Positions 27,780-37,654 are shown, counted from the stretch's first letter. The stretch: 64,000 nucleotides of DNA from Vibrio sp. B1FLJ16 (GCF_905175385.1 NZ_HG992749.1:2170001-2234000), one strand, 5' to 3'. Numbers and translations are program-made. Notes: generated from the letters alone by a model not told the origin.

Positions 27780-29579
27780 TTATGGCGCACCGATTCGGCG
27801 AACTTCTCCGTCAAATGTTGGTACAGAAAGAACAAACGGTTCTTGGGTATAGCAAAGTGCTTGCTCCTCTAAAATGCCCAACGCAATTTTCTCACCCATT
27901 CGCAGGCTGTCGTAGTAATCGGAGTAATAGTGCACCCCAGCCATATTTCTCCCGATAGAGATATTAGCAGCCAGTTTGTTTAACTCGCCTTCCACAGTAA
28001 GAAAATGATCAGGTTGTTCTTTAACAAGAGAATCACCTACTTTTGTTGCATCACTATCATCATAATTTGATACATACGCTACGGGAGTATCTCCGGCTTG
28101 TGGTACCGAAAACATGACATTTCCACTACGTTCAAGCAGTGCGCAATTAGTATCGAAATAAGCTTTAAGGATTGTGACACAGGCTCCGGCTACTGTCGCA
28201 TGACCAGCACCATAAGAAGGGTGCATTGGAGAGCCTTCTTGAAAAGCCATAGGAAGTAAACTAGTTCCAGACGAGTTCAAATCCTCTATCGCTGCAACCG
28301 TGTCCAGGATGTCACCCCGCAATCCTGTAAAAAAGCCTTCAACGGAAGGAAAGTTAGTCTCGATTTGCGTTGCTTTATGGATACGGGCAGCTAAAGCTTC
28401 AGGACGCAGACGGCAATGAGTATTAAACTTTTGGTAACGAACGGCTTTTAAGGCACGTGTTGCCACTTCAGTAACGAGTGTCAATATATGCGGGCCGCCC
28501 CAGAGGGCAAAACCACCAGCCTCACGTTCATGAGTTTCCCAGAAACGAGTAATAACAGGATCATCCGGTGCAAAGCTATTCAGGCTTAATTGACCACGAC
28601 CAGACAAACTATCGAAGCCTGGATCAGTAGGCACTTTCATTCCAAGCAGTATTAAGCAAGCATTGAGGTAGGCTTCATAGAGAGCATCGTAATGCACATA
28701 AGTAGCAAGATCTCGCGGGGTGGATATAAACCTTCGTGCCACCGGCGGTGAGCCGTAAAGATCCACTTCGCTACCACTTTGTGTGTCCGCGCCATTTTGT
28801 ACCGCCAACCAACTCGCATCTGTGGTCATGAAGTTCACACCTGCCAGCGCAACGGGTACTTTTTGATTAATACTCAACGCACCGTAACCGATAATACCAT
28901 CCGTGATATCTCCATCACCTGCAACACTTTTGGTACCTAATAGCATGAATTGAGACAAGTATGGTCCTATGTCGACACCAGGTGAAGAGCCTCGAAATGC
29001 TGTCTGACCAATGATATCTCCATCATTATTTTTACGAGAGCGCCCTTCCCTACCAGAAATATCGTATTCGATCTTATTTAAACGATAAATGGATTGTTCA
29101 AGCATAGATCCCGTTAAGTTGCCATTAGAGCTCCCCTTAAACTCAGTTAAAGGAACATCACGTAACAACGCTAACTCATATACCTCTGCCATCTCATAAG
29201 CAAGTTCTTTGGAGCCTAATACAGGTGCGGGAGCCATTGTGACTGAATGAGAATCAGGACCTTGTAAGTCACACACCAAACCTGCCGTGGGCGCTTCCCA
29301 CTGCCTCTGCTTTTGAACCGCAGAGGGGACAGACGTTGTAAATGCATCAACCTTGCCATGGTCAATAGCCGAACGAAACGCTCTAAAGTCTCCTGCGTTT
29401 ACTATCAATCCAGTATCTTCGTCGTGCTCTAGGCCTTTCGTAAAACTCATTGCGTAATTTGCACTCGCGAAGCGTTGCTCATCACCATTACTTTGGTGGT
29501 TCGGATGTTCTCGGTCATAAGCCATTTGACTTGCAGCATCACGAACCCGCTTTGCTTCATCTTTACGATAATCTGTCAT
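27780..29579 (-). CDS. vanadium-dependent haloperoxidase-like protein
   Basis: 599-residue protein of the vanadium haloperoxidase branch of the PAP2 superfamily, closest in motif order to the red-algal bromoperoxidases. Such enzymes use vanadate and hydrogen peroxide to oxidise halides. Visible pocket residues: Lys384 and Arg392 (KFNTHCRLRP, same 8-residue spacing as Corallina Lys398/Arg406), His453 and His460 in HPSYGAGH, Arg544 and His550 in RNMAGVH. The position matching Corallina Ser483 is Ala458. No signal peptide is visible. AGGAGAATAGGAA precedes the ATG. It sits with the divergent SulP gene between fadE and dnaQ, a place where I recall no such gene in V. cholerae, so it is probably accessory. 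Acid phosphatase activity is an alternative. Confidence 0.85.
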   Translation of the reverse strand: MTDYRKDEAKRVRDAASQMAYDREHPNHQSNGDEQRFASANYAMSFTKGLEHDEDTGLIVNAGDFRAFRSAIDHGKVDAFTTSVPSAVQKQRQWEAPTAGLVCDLQGPDSHSVTMAPAPVLGSKELAYEMAEVYELALLRDVPLTEFKGSSNGNLTGSMLEQSIYRLNKIEYDISGREGRSRKNNDGDIIGQTAFRGSSPGVDIGPYLSQFMLLGTKSVAGDGDITDGIIGYGALSINQKVPVALAGVNFMTTDASWLAVQNGADTQSGSEVDLYGSPPVARRFISTPRDLATYVHYDALYEAYLNACLILLGMKVPTDPGFDSLSGRGQLSLNSFAPDDPVITRFWETHEREAGGFALWGGPHILTLVTEVATRALKAVRYQKFNTHCRLRPEALAARIHKATQIETNFPSVEGFFTGLRGDILDTVAAIEDLNSSGTSLLPMAFQEGSPMHPSYGAGHATVAGACVTILKAYFDTNCALLERSGNVMFSVPQAGDTPVAYVSNYDDSDATKVGDSLVKEQPDHFLTVEGELNKLAANISIGRNMAGVHYYSDYYDSLRMGEKIALGILEEQALCYTQEPFVLSVPTFDGEVRRIGAP

Positions 29580-29916
29580 TTCCTATTCTCCTCTTCTTAG
29601 GTAATGGAGGTTTTATTTGACCACCCATACTCTTCAATAGGACCAGATAGACATACAAAGTAAATTTACGGTTATTAACACTAATGTTAATAATAGCCAA
29701 ATTGTACGACGCACGGTAAATATGTGACGTCATTTCAAATTTTGAAACCGAAATTTAAGTGATAATTCCAAATAACAACGACTTGATGATCGGCTTATAA
29801 AACACAGAGATAGAGAGGTGATGCTACTCCGGTTACTTTTCACTTCTGCTGAGAAATAGCTCACGAAGGGTTAACAGAACGGTATATAATTTACAGTGAC
29901 TTAACTAATTTTATGG
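29580..29916. other. intergenic region between divergent haloperoxidase and SulP genes
   Basis: 337 AT-rich bases with no gene. It contains a perfect palindrome (29672-29693) and a TATAAT hexamer at 29885-29890 ahead of SulP, without a good -35 element. Confidence 0.5.
29672..29693. promoter_or_regulatory. palindrome upstream of haloperoxidase gene, candidate operator
   Basis: TTATTAACA, 4-base centre CTAA, TGTTAATAA: perfect 9-bp arms, 93 bases before the haloperoxidase start. There is no T run and the arms are AT-rich, so a protein-binding operator is more likely than a terminator. The regulator is unknown. Confidence 0.5.
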
Positions 29917-31689
29917 GTGAATTTATTGGCCAGAATACTTTTTTTGCAGTGGTTCCCGGGACTCATTCAGCTTAAACATTACCAACGAGAGTGGCTAAGC
30001 AATGATTTCCGTTCTGCATTCTCTGTTGTTGCCGTTGCATTACCTGTCGCCATCGCTTACGCACAGTTAACCGGTGTTTCTGCCATTGTCGGCCTCTATT
30101 CATGTGTACTACCGATGCTGGTATATGCCCTGATGGGGACTTCACGACAACTTATCGTAGGCCCCGATGCGGCAACCTGCGCAGTTATTGCCGCTGTTGT
30201 GACTCCTCTTGCAGCAGGTGATCCCACCAAACACTGGCAACTGGTCATGACCATGACAGCAATGACGGGTATCTGGTGTGTGGTCGCAAGCCGATTCAAT
30301 TTAGGGATCTTTGCTGACTTTCTCTCTCGCCCTATACTCCTTGGGCTACTTAACGGCGTCGCACTCACTATTATCGTCAGCCAGTTTGCGAAGGTCGTTG
30401 GCTGGAAATATGAACAGCGTTACCTGCTGGAGCGTTTATGGGAAGCACCTCAGCGCTTGACTGAACTCCACTGGCCAACGGTTACATTAAGTATTGCCAC
30501 AGTTGTTGTCTATCTGCTCACCAAGCGTTTTCGCCCCACTTGGCCAGCTGCGATGCTTGCCATATTAGTCACGACCACCTCGGTTTGGTTACTGCATTTA
30601 CAAGATATTGGCGTGTCTGTGGTCGGACTGACGCAAGGCGGCTTTCCTCAGTTTCAAGCCCCACAATTTGAACTGGGTGAAGTACGTGAACTGGTCGTCC
30701 CAGCCCTAAACCTCGCGATTGTGAGTTTTGTAAGCATGATGCTTACCGCCCGCAGTTTTGCGGCAAAAAATGGTTATGACATTGATGCGAATAAAGAATT
30801 CAGAGCTCTGGGTTTTGCCAATATTGCCTCGGCTTTTTCTCAGGGATTTGCCATTAGTGGAGCTGATTCTCGTACCGCAGTAAACGATGCTAACGGCGGA
30901 AAATCTCAGTTAGTCTCTATTATTGCAGCGCTCACCATTGCGGTGATCGCTATTTTTATCTACGAGCCTTTGCAGTTTATCCCTATCTCCTCGCTTGGCG
31001 TGGTATTAATCATTGCCTCACAATCACTGCTCGATCTCAAAGCGATCTGGACTTTGAGAGTACGCGACAAGGATGCATTTTATCTGGCGGTTATCACATT
31101 TATTTCCGTACTGGTCGTCGGTGTTATTCCGGGAATTACGTTAGCGGTATTTTTGGGGCTGTTTCAGTTTCTACGTATCGTTATGCGCCCGAGTGACCAG
31201 CTACTTGGCTTAGATGAAAAAGGGACTATCCGTACCATCGACGACACAGGAAAAGCATCGCCGATTCCGGGAATGATGATTTATCGCTTTAACTCACCGC
31301 TTACCTACTTTAATGCGCCTTATTTTAAGCGCCGGATACTAGATCATGTAGAGAGTGATAAAGATGTGACTTGTGTGGTTGTCGATGCGGTGTCCAGCTT
31401 TACGCATCTTGATTTAAGTGTGATGGCCACACTGGCTGACATTCACGACATCCTGAAAAAACGCGGGATCCGCTTAGTATTAGCGGGGCGAAAACGGCGC
31501 TTGCGCCAATGGTGCGACTTGACAGGCATCAGTACCAGCGACGGCGGGATACTGCTTCGTGCAGATATGTACCTGGCAATCAAACTCAGTGGCTGTTACA
31601 TCAGTGCCGTTGGTGAAGGTCAAGTGCCAACTGTACAAAGAGAGCCAGACCCGGAACAGCCACCAAAACCAATCCCGGAAGTGGCGTAA
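29917..31689 (+). CDS. SulP family anion transporter with STAS domain
   Basis: 590-residue inner membrane transporter of the SLC26/SulP family, whose members carry sulfate, bicarbonate, chloride or other anions. About ten or more hydrophobic segments lie between residues 30 and 425, including the SulP block VAVALPVAIAYAQLTGVSA; the C-terminal STAS domain covers about 455-570 (VVVDAVSSFTHLDLSVMATL). The start is GTG 29917 with no clear ribosome site, so it may be misplaced by a few codons. Substrate not predictable. Divergent from the haloperoxidase gene. Confidence 0.88.
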   Translation: MNLLARILFLQWFPGLIQLKHYQREWLSNDFRSAFSVVAVALPVAIAYAQLTGVSAIVGLYSCVLPMLVYALMGTSRQLIVGPDAATCAVIAAVVTPLAAGDPTKHWQLVMTMTAMTGIWCVVASRFNLGIFADFLSRPILLGLLNGVALTIIVSQFAKVVGWKYEQRYLLERLWEAPQRLTELHWPTVTLSIATVVVYLLTKRFRPTWPAAMLAILVTTTSVWLLHLQDIGVSVVGLTQGGFPQFQAPQFELGEVRELVVPALNLAIVSFVSMMLTARSFAAKNGYDIDANKEFRALGFANIASAFSQGFAISGADSRTAVNDANGGKSQLVSIIAALTIAVIAIFIYEPLQFIPISSLGVVLIIASQSLLDLKAIWTLRVRDKDAFYLAVITFISVLVVGVIPGITLAVFLGLFQFLRIVMRPSDQLLGLDEKGTIRTIDDTGKASPIPGMMIYRFNSPLTYFNAPYFKRRILDHVESDKDVTCVVVDAVSSFTHLDLSVMATLADIHDILKKRGIRLVLAGRKRRLRQWCDLTGISTSDGGILLRADMYLAIKLSGCYISAVGEGQVPTVQREPDPEQPPKPIPEVA

Positions 31690-31734
31690 GCGGATAGCTC
31701 GTACCTGCATCGCACATGTAGACTTTTGAAATAG

Positions 31735-31760
31735 AAAACGGAGCCAGTTGGCTCCGTTTT
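31735..31760. terminator. bidirectional terminator between SulP and TIGR03503 genes
   Basis: AAAACGGAGCC, loop AGTT, GGCTCCGTTTT: perfect 11-bp stem ending in four T on either strand. Serves the convergent genes. Confidence 0.88.
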
Positions 31761-31782
31761 CTGTTTATCATGAAATCAATCT

Positions 31783-33033
31783 TTAATTCTTTGGCATTTT
31801 TAGCTGCATTTCTGGTAATTCATCTTTCTGGGCTTTGCGCTTACGCCATATCCGCCAGACCAAAACGCTGATGATCAGCATGATTAAGTTACCAATTGCG
31901 ATAATGATGATACTCCGCTGACGATCAGATTCACGTTTGGCGATAACTCGTTTTTCCAGTGCGATACGGTGCTGCTCTGCCAGTTCTGCTTCCTTCGCTT
32001 TACGCGCGGCTCGCAGATCAATTTCATCCACAACGCTGAACGTCTGCTCCCGGATAGGGAAGACCAGTTCGCGTTTGGTCGCTAAATCGGTAGCAAAGAT
32101 ATTACCTGTCCATGAGTATCTGCCAAGCGCTGGGTCGTTATTCAAACTCAATGTAGTTTTCAAACCATCGTCGGAGACCTGCCCCTGACTGTAGCTCTTA
32201 AATCCATCCGGCGCATTTTGTTCAACATTCACTACCAAGGAACCAGGCGCAATCATACCTTGCTCGCCACTTACCACGAGCTGATGTGCCTCTTCTATGT
32301 TTCGCGACTGAATAAAGGTACGAGATATCGGGTCAGGGTAAACCAACACCACTTGTTCTTGAGCGCGTAAAAACACGCCATTACCCGATGTAATTCGCGC
32401 ACGGTACTTACCCGGTTCAACTTCAATTGGTAACTGGACAGTAAACACACCATCACCCGCTTGCTCATCTAAGCCACGCCCGTCATCTGCAAACTCACCA
32501 ATTACTGCTGGTATCGGGCGAGCTTCTTTGATCAGTTCATCTTCGTTTTCAACAAACTTAGTAAATGTCACGCGAAGATTCACACGGTCGAGAAAATCAC
32601 GTAAAACAAGCGGAGCGTCCTCAGAGGTGAGCCGAGCCGTAAACTTGAGTGCTTCACCGTTATACAGGTGATTAGGGAAGGCATCAGTACCTAACTTTAA
32701 GTGCGAAATTAAACGGACGTTGTTTTTCGGGGTTACTTTACCCACGGCTTGCCAGGGCCCGGGCATCGGATTATCGACAGATATGATATCGAGCGAGGGT
32801 TCCTGGTACCAGCGTACATTATCGTAAGTACCCCAAGCATAATACTTCTTACCGTCAGGACGGACTAATACGACCGGTTGAGAACTTTGTTCACGATAAA
32901 CCAGAAACGTAATTTGTTCTATACTAGGATCAACACGAAAGCGGTTATCTAACAAAGACATAGTTGACTCACCCGCCGCGTTCGCAACACAAGTCCAAAA
33001 CGCCAGAACAGCGGTCAGCAAAGCCCTCAGCAT
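31783..33033 (-). CDS. TIGR03503 family envelope protein
   Basis: 416-residue protein of the TIGR03503 family, function unknown. Signal peptide MLRALLTAVLAFWTCVANA, a large beta-rich periplasmic part, a charged coiled-coil stretch (about 345-370), one membrane segment (about 374-395, IIIIAIGNLIMLIISVLVW) and a basic cytoplasmic tail: a type I membrane protein. Start at ATG 33033 chosen because AGGAG lies seven bases before it; the open frame begins earlier at a TTG. It starts 8 bases after the dnaQ stop and is probably co-transcribed with it. Confidence 0.8.
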   Translation of the reverse strand: MLRALLTAVLAFWTCVANAAGESTMSLLDNRFRVDPSIEQITFLVYREQSSQPVVLVRPDGKKYYAWGTYDNVRWYQEPSLDIISVDNPMPGPWQAVGKVTPKNNVRLISHLKLGTDAFPNHLYNGEALKFTARLTSEDAPLVLRDFLDRVNLRVTFTKFVENEDELIKEARPIPAVIGEFADDGRGLDEQAGDGVFTVQLPIEVEPGKYRARITSGNGVFLRAQEQVVLVYPDPISRTFIQSRNIEEAHQLVVSGEQGMIAPGSLVVNVEQNAPDGFKSYSQGQVSDDGLKTTLSLNNDPALGRYSWTGNIFATDLATKRELVFPIREQTFSVVDEIDLRAARKAKEAELAEQHRIALEKRVIAKRESDRQRSIIIIAIGNLIMLIISVLVWRIWRKRKAQKDELPEMQLKMPKN

Positions 33034-33041
33034 AGCTTCTC

Positions 33042-33764
33042 CTATTGATGCCAAATACAGTCATTCACCAGTTCTAATCTTTTCTGGTGTGCATCTAATT
33101 CATCGGCACTTGCACGCAAAACCTTTAGCGCTTTTCTTCCTTCAATACGGCGAACAGTCTCGACGCCCCCTTCCTGCTTATTCGCGTTAAACTCGAGGCT
33201 TGTCTGGCCACCGGTCATCAGCAAATAAACGTCAGCCAGAATCTCCGCATCGAGCAAAGCCCCGTGAAGAGTACGGTGGGAGTTATCAATACCGTAACGT
33301 TCACAGAGAATGTCGAGGTTATTTCGCTTGCCCGGGAAGATTTTCTTCGCCATGGCTAGCGTATCGGTCACCTTACAGAAATCATCGGTCTTACCGATAG
33401 CCGGATCGAGTTTTTCAAACTCGTAGTCCATAAAGCCGGTATCGAAGGGCGCATTGTGAGCAACCAGCTCCGCACCGTTGATGAAATCGAGAAACTCCTT
33501 GTGAACGCTCGCGTAATCGGGTTTATCAACCAAAAACTCATCAGTAATACCGTGAACCTCAACCGCTTCAGGTTGAATGTCACGATCTGGCTTTAAGTAG
33601 ACGTGGAAGTGACGCCCAGTCAGCTTACGGTTAATGATCTCCACAGCACCGATTTCGATAATGCGGTGCCCTAAGTAGTGAGGACCGCCTTCTTGGTTCA
33701 TACCCGTGGTTTCGGTATCGAGAACGACAATGCGACTATGTTCAGAATTGCTGCTGGTATTCAT
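33042..33764 (-). CDS. dnaQ: DNA polymerase III epsilon subunit (proofreading exonuclease)
   Basis: 3'-5' exonuclease of the replicative polymerase, 240 residues. DEDDh active site: Asp16 and Glu18 in DTETTG, Asp108 in HNAPFD, His167 and Asp172 in HGALLDAE, with the same spacing as in E. coli. The C-terminal region (about 185-240) binds the alpha subunit, encoded by dnaE at 42564-46043. Divergent from rnhA with 58 bases between starts, the conserved E. coli arrangement. Confidence 0.97.
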   Translation of the reverse strand: MNTSSNSEHSRIVVLDTETTGMNQEGGPHYLGHRIIEIGAVEIINRKLTGRHFHVYLKPDRDIQPEAVEVHGITDEFLVDKPDYASVHKEFLDFINGAELVAHNAPFDTGFMDYEFEKLDPAIGKTDDFCKVTDTLAMAKKIFPGKRNNLDILCERYGIDNSHRTLHGALLDAEILADVYLLMTGGQTSLEFNANKQEGGVETVRRIEGRKALKVLRASADELDAHQKRLELVNDCIWHQ

Positions 33765-33822
33765 AAGGTTATGTGTGTCAGACTATGCTTTATTAAATAT
33801 TTCGGCTAATAGTACCAAAAAT

Positions 33823-34287
33823 ATGACCAAACACGTTGAGATTTTCACTGACGGATCTTGTTTAGGTAACCCCGGACCTGGTGGTTACGGCATCGTTTTG
33901 CGCTACAAGGACGTGGAAAAGACGCTTTCTAAAGGTTATACACTTACAACCAACAACCGTATGGAAATGCTCGCGGCCGTTGTTGCTCTTCAGACACTAA
34001 AAGAGCCTTGTAAAGTGGCGCTAACCACCGACAGTCAGTATGTGCGACAAGGAATTACGCAGTGGATACATAACTGGAAAAAGCGTGGCTGGAAAACAGC
34101 AGACAAAAAGCCGGTTAAGAATGCCGATTTATGGCAAGCACTGGATAAAGAAACTGCGCGTCATCAGGTAGAATGGCACTGGGTAAAAGGTCACGCAGGT
34201 CACCGGGAAAACGAGATCTGTGACGAGTTAGCCCGAACTGCAGCAGAGAATCCAACTGACGAAGATATCGGCTATCAGCCTTCTTAA
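33823..34287 (+). CDS. rnhA: ribonuclease HI
   Basis: Degrades RNA in RNA-DNA hybrids. 154 residues from ATG 33823 ([13 protein letters not shown]); the longer frame overlaps dnaQ and does not resemble the family. Metal-binding residues Asp10, Glu48 and Asp70 are at E. coli positions, with the fourth Asp in ICDELA. Its stop codon overlaps the stop of the convergent methyltransferase gene in the palindrome TTAA, so the two mRNAs have complementary 3' ends. Confidence 0.97.
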   Translation: MTKHVEIFTDGSCLGNPGPGGYGIVLRYKDVEKTLSKGYTLTTNNRMEMLAAVVALQTLKEPCKVALTTDSQYVRQGITQWIHNWKKRGWKTADKKPVKNADLWQALDKETARHQVEWHWVKGHAGHRENEICDELARTAAENPTDEDIGYQPS

Positions 34288-35039
34288 CCCTCGTCGCTCG
34301 TTATCTTTTTCGAGCTAATACCCTCTCGATTCATGACTCCAAGTGGCGTAAGCTTTTTCTTTATGCGCCAGTGAGACTTAATAGGTTTGAGAGGGTAAGT
34401 TCGTTTACGTGCAACGATGTAATACAAACTGCCAGCCGGCGACGCCCAGTCCCCTAAACTGTTTTCCAACCACGTCCACATTGTTCGATAGCGTTTCATC
34501 GGGAAAAACGCATATCGGTCACGATGAATCACCTGATAGTTTAACAACCCCAACCAATCCTGAATCCGGTTAGATGAAAACATGCGCCCGCTCCATGGCA
34601 AATTGTTCTTACGCCAGGGTAAAAGGCTCGCTATCCCCGTAAAACTGAACGGGTTAAATCCGGTGATGATCAGATAGCCGTCATCCATCATAACCCTGTC
34701 CACTTCCCTTAACAGGCGATGTGGATCACTTGCATAGTCAAGTTGATGAGCCAGAATAACTACATCAAAACTTTTTTCCAAAAAGGGCAATTCGTAACCA
34801 TCTGCAATCACATTGTGCAACGGATTCTGGATATCTACGTTGACTTGGTGTTGAATGTTACAGTTACAGCTGGTTAGCTCACAGCTCAACCCACCCAGTT
34901 TTAGCATGTGGTAACCGAAAAGTTTCGGACACCACTCATCAAGCCGGGTTTGAATTGACTCAAGCACCCAAGGACCGTTGTTCATATCAGACCAAGACGA
35001 CGGGTGCGGTAAAGTTTTGTTGCTGAGTGCTGGTTTCAT
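34284..35039 (-). CDS. yafS: SAM-dependent methyltransferase, YafS-like
   Basis: 251 residues from ATG 35039 ([16 protein letters not shown]), the family's usual start, with AGGTGG just upstream. Class I methyltransferase domain resembling E. coli Yaf[10 protein letters not shown] motif I region, [27 protein letters not shown], and [20 protein letters not shown]. Substrate unknown. In E. coli yafS lies between gloB and rnhA, exactly as here, and is divergent from gloB with 37 bases between starts. Confidence 0.85.
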   Translation of the reverse strand: MKPALSNKTLPHPSSWSDMNNGPWVLESIQTRLDEWCPKLFGYHMLKLGGLSCELTSCNCNIQHQVNVDIQNPLHNVIADGYELPFLEKSFDVVILAHQLDYASDPHRLLREVDRVMMDDGYLIITGFNPFSFTGIASLLPWRKNNLPWSGRMFSSNRIQDWLGLLNYQVIHRDRYAFFPMKRYRTMWTWLENSLGDWASPAGSLYYIVARKRTYPLKPIKSHWRIKKKLTPLGVMNREGISSKKITSDEG

Positions 35040-35076
35040 TAACCACCTGACTAATTTGGGTGACGGAGAACGAATC

Positions 35077-35835
35077 GTGTTAGAGATCAAAAGCATACCT
35101 GCATTTAATGATAATTACATCTGGCTGATACAAAATAACGATAAGCGCTGCGCCGTCGTGGATCCGGGAGATGCAAAACCTGTTTTAGAATATTTGCACG
35201 CTAACGAGTTAACTTTAGAAGCGATAATGATTACGCACCACCACAATGATCACATTGGTGGCGTTCCGGATTTAGTGCGCGCTTTTCCTGATGTCGCCGT
35301 TGTCGGCCCCAAAGCGGAACCGATACCGACCCTTACTGCCCCGATGGAAGAAGGCGATAAGCTGGAACTCTTCGGCGAAATCTTTATGGTTCTGGGTTTA
35401 CCCGGACATACATTAGGTCACATTGGCTATGTAGGTGATGGTAAATTGTTTTGTGGTGATGTGTTATTTTCTGCCGGGTGTGGCCGTATTTTTGAAGGCA
35501 CGTCAGAGCAGATGTTTGAATCACTAAGTAAAATCGCTGCGCTACCAGAAGAAACGAAAGTTTATTGTGCACATGAGTATACTGCCAGCAACGTCGCCTT
35601 TGCCCTTGCGGTAGAACCAGATAATGAGCAACTTCGTCAGTATCGTGACGACGTAAACAGACTGCGCGCGCTGAATACTCCTACCCTTCCTACGACGCTG
35701 CGTCAAGAGAAGTGGATCAATCCATTTTTGCGAACTTCTGCCCCTGACGTTATTAAATCTGTGACAAGCCGTATAAAAAACAGCGATCCGTGCTCGGTTT
35801 TTACTGCATTAAGAGAGTGGAAGAACGAATTTTAA
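35077..35835 (+). CDS. gloB: hydroxyacylglutathione hydrolase (glyoxalase II)
   Basis: Hydrolyses S-D-lactoylglutathione to D-lactate and glutathione, second step of methylglyoxal detoxification. 252 residues from GTG 35077, which has GGAG eight bases before it and gives [16 protein letters not shown]. Binuclear metallo-beta-lactamase motif THHHNDH (His54, His56, Asp58, His59), [20 protein letters not shown], and CAHEYT. The C-terminal HAGH domain is present. Confidence 0.96.
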   Translation: MLEIKSIPAFNDNYIWLIQNNDKRCAVVDPGDAKPVLEYLHANELTLEAIMITHHHNDHIGGVPDLVRAFPDVAVVGPKAEPIPTLTAPMEEGDKLELFGEIFMVLGLPGHTLGHIGYVGDGKLFCGDVLFSAGCGRIFEGTSEQMFESLSKIAALPEETKVYCAHEYTASNVAFALAVEPDNEQLRQYRDDVNRLRALNTPTLPTTLRQEKWINPFLRTSAPDVIKSVTSRIKNSDPCSVFTALREWKNEF

Positions 35836-35887
35836 CCAACTTTTACTTGTAAGTTTACAAGACCCCAGTATCATCATGGGTTGTTTT

Positions 35888-35917
35888 TCAGAGAGGCGCC
35901 GCTGGCGCTTCTCTGCG
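35888..35917 (+). terminator. probable terminator after gloB
   Basis: CAGAGAGGCGCC, loop GCT, GGCGCTTCTCTG, with one mismatch, followed by CGTTTT. A second small hairpin (GAGGCTTTAAGCCTC) lies near 35956-35970. The remaining 100 bases before mltD show no gene. Confidence 0.7.
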
Positions 35918-36076
35918 TTTTGGGAAGAGTATAAATATACTTGTATCTCTCCCCGGAGGCTTTAAGCCTCTTTCGTTTATGTTTAAAGAAATATGTCTAT
36001 TATCTTGCGATTGCTACGTAGTGAAAGCTACGCGACAGGCCGGAGAAGATAAAAAGGCCCTAAATAGGCTGAATCC

Positions 36077-37654
36077 ATGCGTTTGAAGTACAGTTTGGCG
36101 TTGGTGTTATTGCTTTCTGGTTGTCAGATGACTTCTCCAGACTCAACAACAACCACTCCTGAAACCAACAAATCAGAGCTAGCTGCAAAGCAAGCAGCTA
36201 AGGAAGAGGCAGATAGTAAGCATCCTTTAGCCGAGAATGAAGCTAAAGAGACGCCGAAAGTGCTTTCTCCCCAGGAACAAGAAGATGTATGGCAGCGTAT
36301 TGCTATGCAGCTGGAAATGGACATTCCGAACAATAAAAAGGTGAACTACTACCGTACCTGGTATTTAAAGCACCCGAACCATTTAAAGACAGTATCAAAA
36401 CGTGCAGAGCCGTTTCTGTACATGATTGTGGAACAAATTGAAAAGCGTGGTTTACCAATGGAGCTGGCTTTACTGCCCGTGGTAGAAAGCTCTTTCGACG
36501 CATTTGCATACTCACATGGTAGTGCTGCCGGACTCTGGCAATTTGTTCCCGGTACGGGAAAAATGATGGGGCTGGAGCAAAACTACTGGTATGACGGACG
36601 TCGTGATGTCGCAGCCTCTACCGAAGCCGCACTAGACTACCTTGTAAAATTAAACAATCGATTTGATGACTGGACACATTCCATCGCTGCGTACAACAGC
36701 GGTGGTGGCCGCGTATCTAAAGCGATTCGCAAAAATAAAAGTCAGGGTAAACCAACCGACTTTTTCTCTTTGGATCTACCTAAAGAAACCAGCGGCTATG
36801 TGCCAAAACTCTTAGCACTTGCTGATGTCATTGCGAACCAGGATAAGTACGGCCTTAACATCCCTGCTATCGCTAACAAACCAGTACTCACACTTGTCGA
36901 CCCTAAAGAACAGCTGGATTTAGCGATTGCTGCCGATTACGCTGGTCTTACTGTTAAAGAGTTACAAAGCTATAACCCTGCTTATAACCAGTGGTCCACC
37001 GCACCAGATGGCCCACACAAGCTGCTGATCCCTATTGAAAAGAAAGACACCTTCCTTGCTGAGGTTGCGGCGAATCGTGGCAAAGGTGTGAAAGTAGCTC
37101 GCTATCAAGTGAAATCCGGCGACTCGCTCGGCGTACTAGCACAGAAATATGGCACAACGACGAAAGTGATTCGACGTGCAAACGGCCTTGCCAATAATAA
37201 CATTCGCATTGGCCAATATCTGTTGATCCCAACATCCACTAAGGATGACGCCAAATACGCGTTATCAGCAGATAACCGCCTGAGCAAGACTCAGTCTAAA
37301 GTACGCGGCGACCTTAAGCTGACGCACGTGGTGCAGTCAGGTGAAAGCTTGTGGACCATTGCTCGTGACAATAACGTGTCATACAAGTCTCTGGCTAAGT
37401 GGAACGGCATGGGACCTAAAGATACGTTAAGAAAGGGTCAAAACATTGTAATCTGGAAGAAAGCAGCGGATGGTGCTGTAATCCGAACGGTATTCTACAA
37501 CGTGCGCTCTGGCGACACCATCAGCGGTATCGCAAGTAAGTTTAAAGTGAAGAGTAAAGACATCGTAAACTGGAACTCTCTTCAGAATAAGAAGTACCTG
37601 CAGCCAGGCCAAAAACTTAAATTGTACGTTGACGTAACTAAGGTAAGTATATGA
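36077..37654 (+). CDS. mltD: membrane-bound lytic murein transglycosylase D
   Basis: Lipoprotein that cleaves peptidoglycan glycan strands to 1,6-anhydro ends. 525 residues; lipobox LLSGC with Cys16. The Slt catalytic domain starts near residue 115, with Glu137 in PVVESSF and the AAGLWQFVPGTG block; three LysM peptidoglycan-binding repeats lie at about 340-385, 414-458 and 473-517. Same position beside gloB as in E. coli. The downstream YIP1 gene overlaps its stop by four bases (ATGA). Confidence 0.96.
   Translation: MRLKYSLALVLLLSGCQMTSPDSTTTTPETNKSELAAKQAAKEEADSKHPLAENEAKETPKVLSPQEQEDVWQRIAMQLEMDIPNNKKVNYYRTWYLKHPNHLKTVSKRAEPFLYMIVEQIEKRGLPMELALLPVVESSFDAFAYSHGSAAGLWQFVPGTGKMMGLEQNYWYDGRRDVAASTEAALDYLVKLNNRFDDWTHSIAAYNSGGGRVSKAIRKNKSQGKPTDFFSLDLPKETSGYVPKLLALADVIANQDKYGLNIPAIANKPVLTLVDPKEQLDLAIAADYAGLTVKELQSYNPAYNQWSTAPDGPHKLLIPIEKKDTFLAEVAANRGKGVKVARYQVKSGDSLGVLAQKYGTTTKVIRRANGLANNNIRIGQYLLIPTSTKDDAKYALSADNRLSKTQSKVRGDLKLTHVVQSGESLWTIARDNNVSYKSLAKWNGMGPKDTLRKGQNIVIWKKAADGAVIRTVFYNVRSGDTISGIASKFKVKSKDIVNWNSLQNKKYLQPGQKLKLYVDVTKVSI

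Noticed and set aside
27780..29579. Plain PAP2 phosphatase instead of haloperoxidase
   Set aside because: Length of 599 residues and the Lys384/Arg392 spacing plus RNMAGVH fit the algal-type haloperoxidase branch better, though phosphatase activity cannot be excluded.
31783..33033. TIGR03503 gene as part of the accessory insert
   Set aside because: This family commonly lies next to dnaQ in vibrios as I recall, and it is closely spaced behind dnaQ here, so it is more likely core.
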